Positions 63,601 through 64,000 of a stretch of 64,000 bases of DNA are shown here, one piece after another. Where the stretch lies: the NCBI RefSeq assembly GCF_003932495.1, contig NZ_QZMT01000011.1:1-64000 (forward strand). The letters are read 5' to 3'. A program made the translations under genes and the position numbers. The notes under the pieces are model-generated. The model was not told where the DNA came from. It worked only from the letters and a program-made list of their open reading frames with translations, and searched no databases. Source of the stretch: Guyparkeria sp. SCN-R1. Its GTDB lineage: Bacteria; Pseudomonadota; Gammaproteobacteria; Halothiobacillales; Halothiobacillaceae. The stretch's first letter is position 1. The number at the start of each line of letters is the position of its first letter.

Positions 63601-63732
63601 ATTCGGCGTGGCTCGGTCCGCACCGATGAAAGGCACCCGGTTACGCAACCGACGCCACCGCAAACGCCCTGTTCCAGGCTGGAACGTTCGGGCAGTCAGG
63701 GCGGCGTTCCAGTCCTTGGGAAGAGCCGTCGA

Positions 63733-64000
63733 TCAGCCGCGCATCTCGCGTTCGACTTCGGTGAGGCTTGCCTGGAACGTCGGACGGCTGAACACCCGAT
63801 CCATATAATCCAGGATCGGTTTGGCGCCGGGGCCGGAGAGCTCGATACCGTACTTCGGCAGGTACCAGAGCAGTGCTGCCAAGGTGACGTCAGCCAGCGA
63901 GAATTCCTCGCTCATGAAGAAAGGCATGGCCGAGAAGATCGGGGCGGCCGACAACAGTTCTTCCTTCAGTTGCTTGCGGGCACGGGCGACAGTCTTCTCG
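63733..64000 (-). CDS. sspA: Stringent starvation protein A, C-terminal part
   Basis: RNA polymerase-associated protein with a glutathione S-transferase fold. Only the C-terminal 88 codons are in the window; the gene continues beyond 64000. The visible residues (ELLSAAPIFSAMPFFMSEEF, TLAALLWYLPKYGIELSGPG, YMDRVFSRPTFQASLTEVER) match the all-helical GST C-domain of SspA, and sspB lies 161 bp downstream, which confirms the identity. Confidence 0.9.
   Translation of the reverse strand, partial: EKTVARARKQLKEELLSAAPIFSAMPFFMSEEFSLADVTLAALLWYLPKYGIELSGPGAKPILDYMDRVFSRPTFQASLTEVEREMRG

Overview
This is a high-GC chromosomal window from a gammaproteobacterium. Gene order supports that: ychF-pth-rplY-prs-tRNA-Gln-ispE-lolB, leuC-leuD-leuB-asd-fimV and dapB-carA-carB-greA are gammaproteobacterial linkages familiar from Pseudomonas. 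A Chromatiales or Halothiobacillaceae-like lineage is my guess and is not proven by the sequence. Nearly all genes are housekeeping; the accessory part is the first 2.5 kb plus a few patches.

Layout. (1) Positions 1-2520 form a lower-GC accessory strip ending at the 3' end of a tRNA-Met gene. A 16-bp copy of that tRNA 3' end lies at 98-113, so 98-2520 looks like a small tRNA-integrated island. It holds two unknown small ORFs, four 30-bp tandem repeats in front of a P-loop kinase-like gene, and a broken HNH-endonuclease-like gene. No integrase is visible. (2) 2506-10162, mostly minus strand, carries translation, PRPP and lipoprotein genes. (3) 10163-12101 carries a frameshifted outer-membrane barrel gene, a DUF6231 gene and tRNA-Leu with a clear promoter. 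(4) 12134-20752 carries fimV, asd, leuBDC, a DUF2237 gene and a divergent LysR regulator. (5) 20765-25254 runs GAPDH, arsJ, a glycoside hydrolase and a sucrose-phosphatase-like HAD protein in one direction; the first two are the known arsenate-detoxification pair. (6) 25716-33262 has gloA, two tandem paralogous PhnD-PAS-GGDEF-EAL genes (the upstream one interrupted by an in-frame amber codon) and argG. (7) 33591-41231 on the plus strand is the pyruvate dehydrogenase complex (aceE, aceF, lpdA), a TauE-type exporter, coaD and a ferredoxin. (8) 41318-49460 on the minus strand has an acyl carrier protein overlapping serS, then greA, carB, carA, dapB and orn. (9) 49658-64000 has mgtE, rsgA, a HIT protein, an RND efflux pair, ogt, rarA, lolA, ftsK, msrB, sspB and the end of sspA.

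The most novel signal is non-coding. Three intergenic elements at 3786-4051, 14575-14840 and 52066-52331 are each exactly 266 bp. Each is closed by an outer inverted repeat of about 30 bp and contains two further long hairpins. The three copies differ in sequence, but the changes are mostly compensatory, so the folded shape is kept. All three sit immediately downstream of genes, and a fragment of one outer arm may lie between sspA and sspB. I do not recognise this family. Other items worth a look are the tRNA-Met island, a chain of hairpins ending in a terminator downstream of argG, and three disrupted genes.
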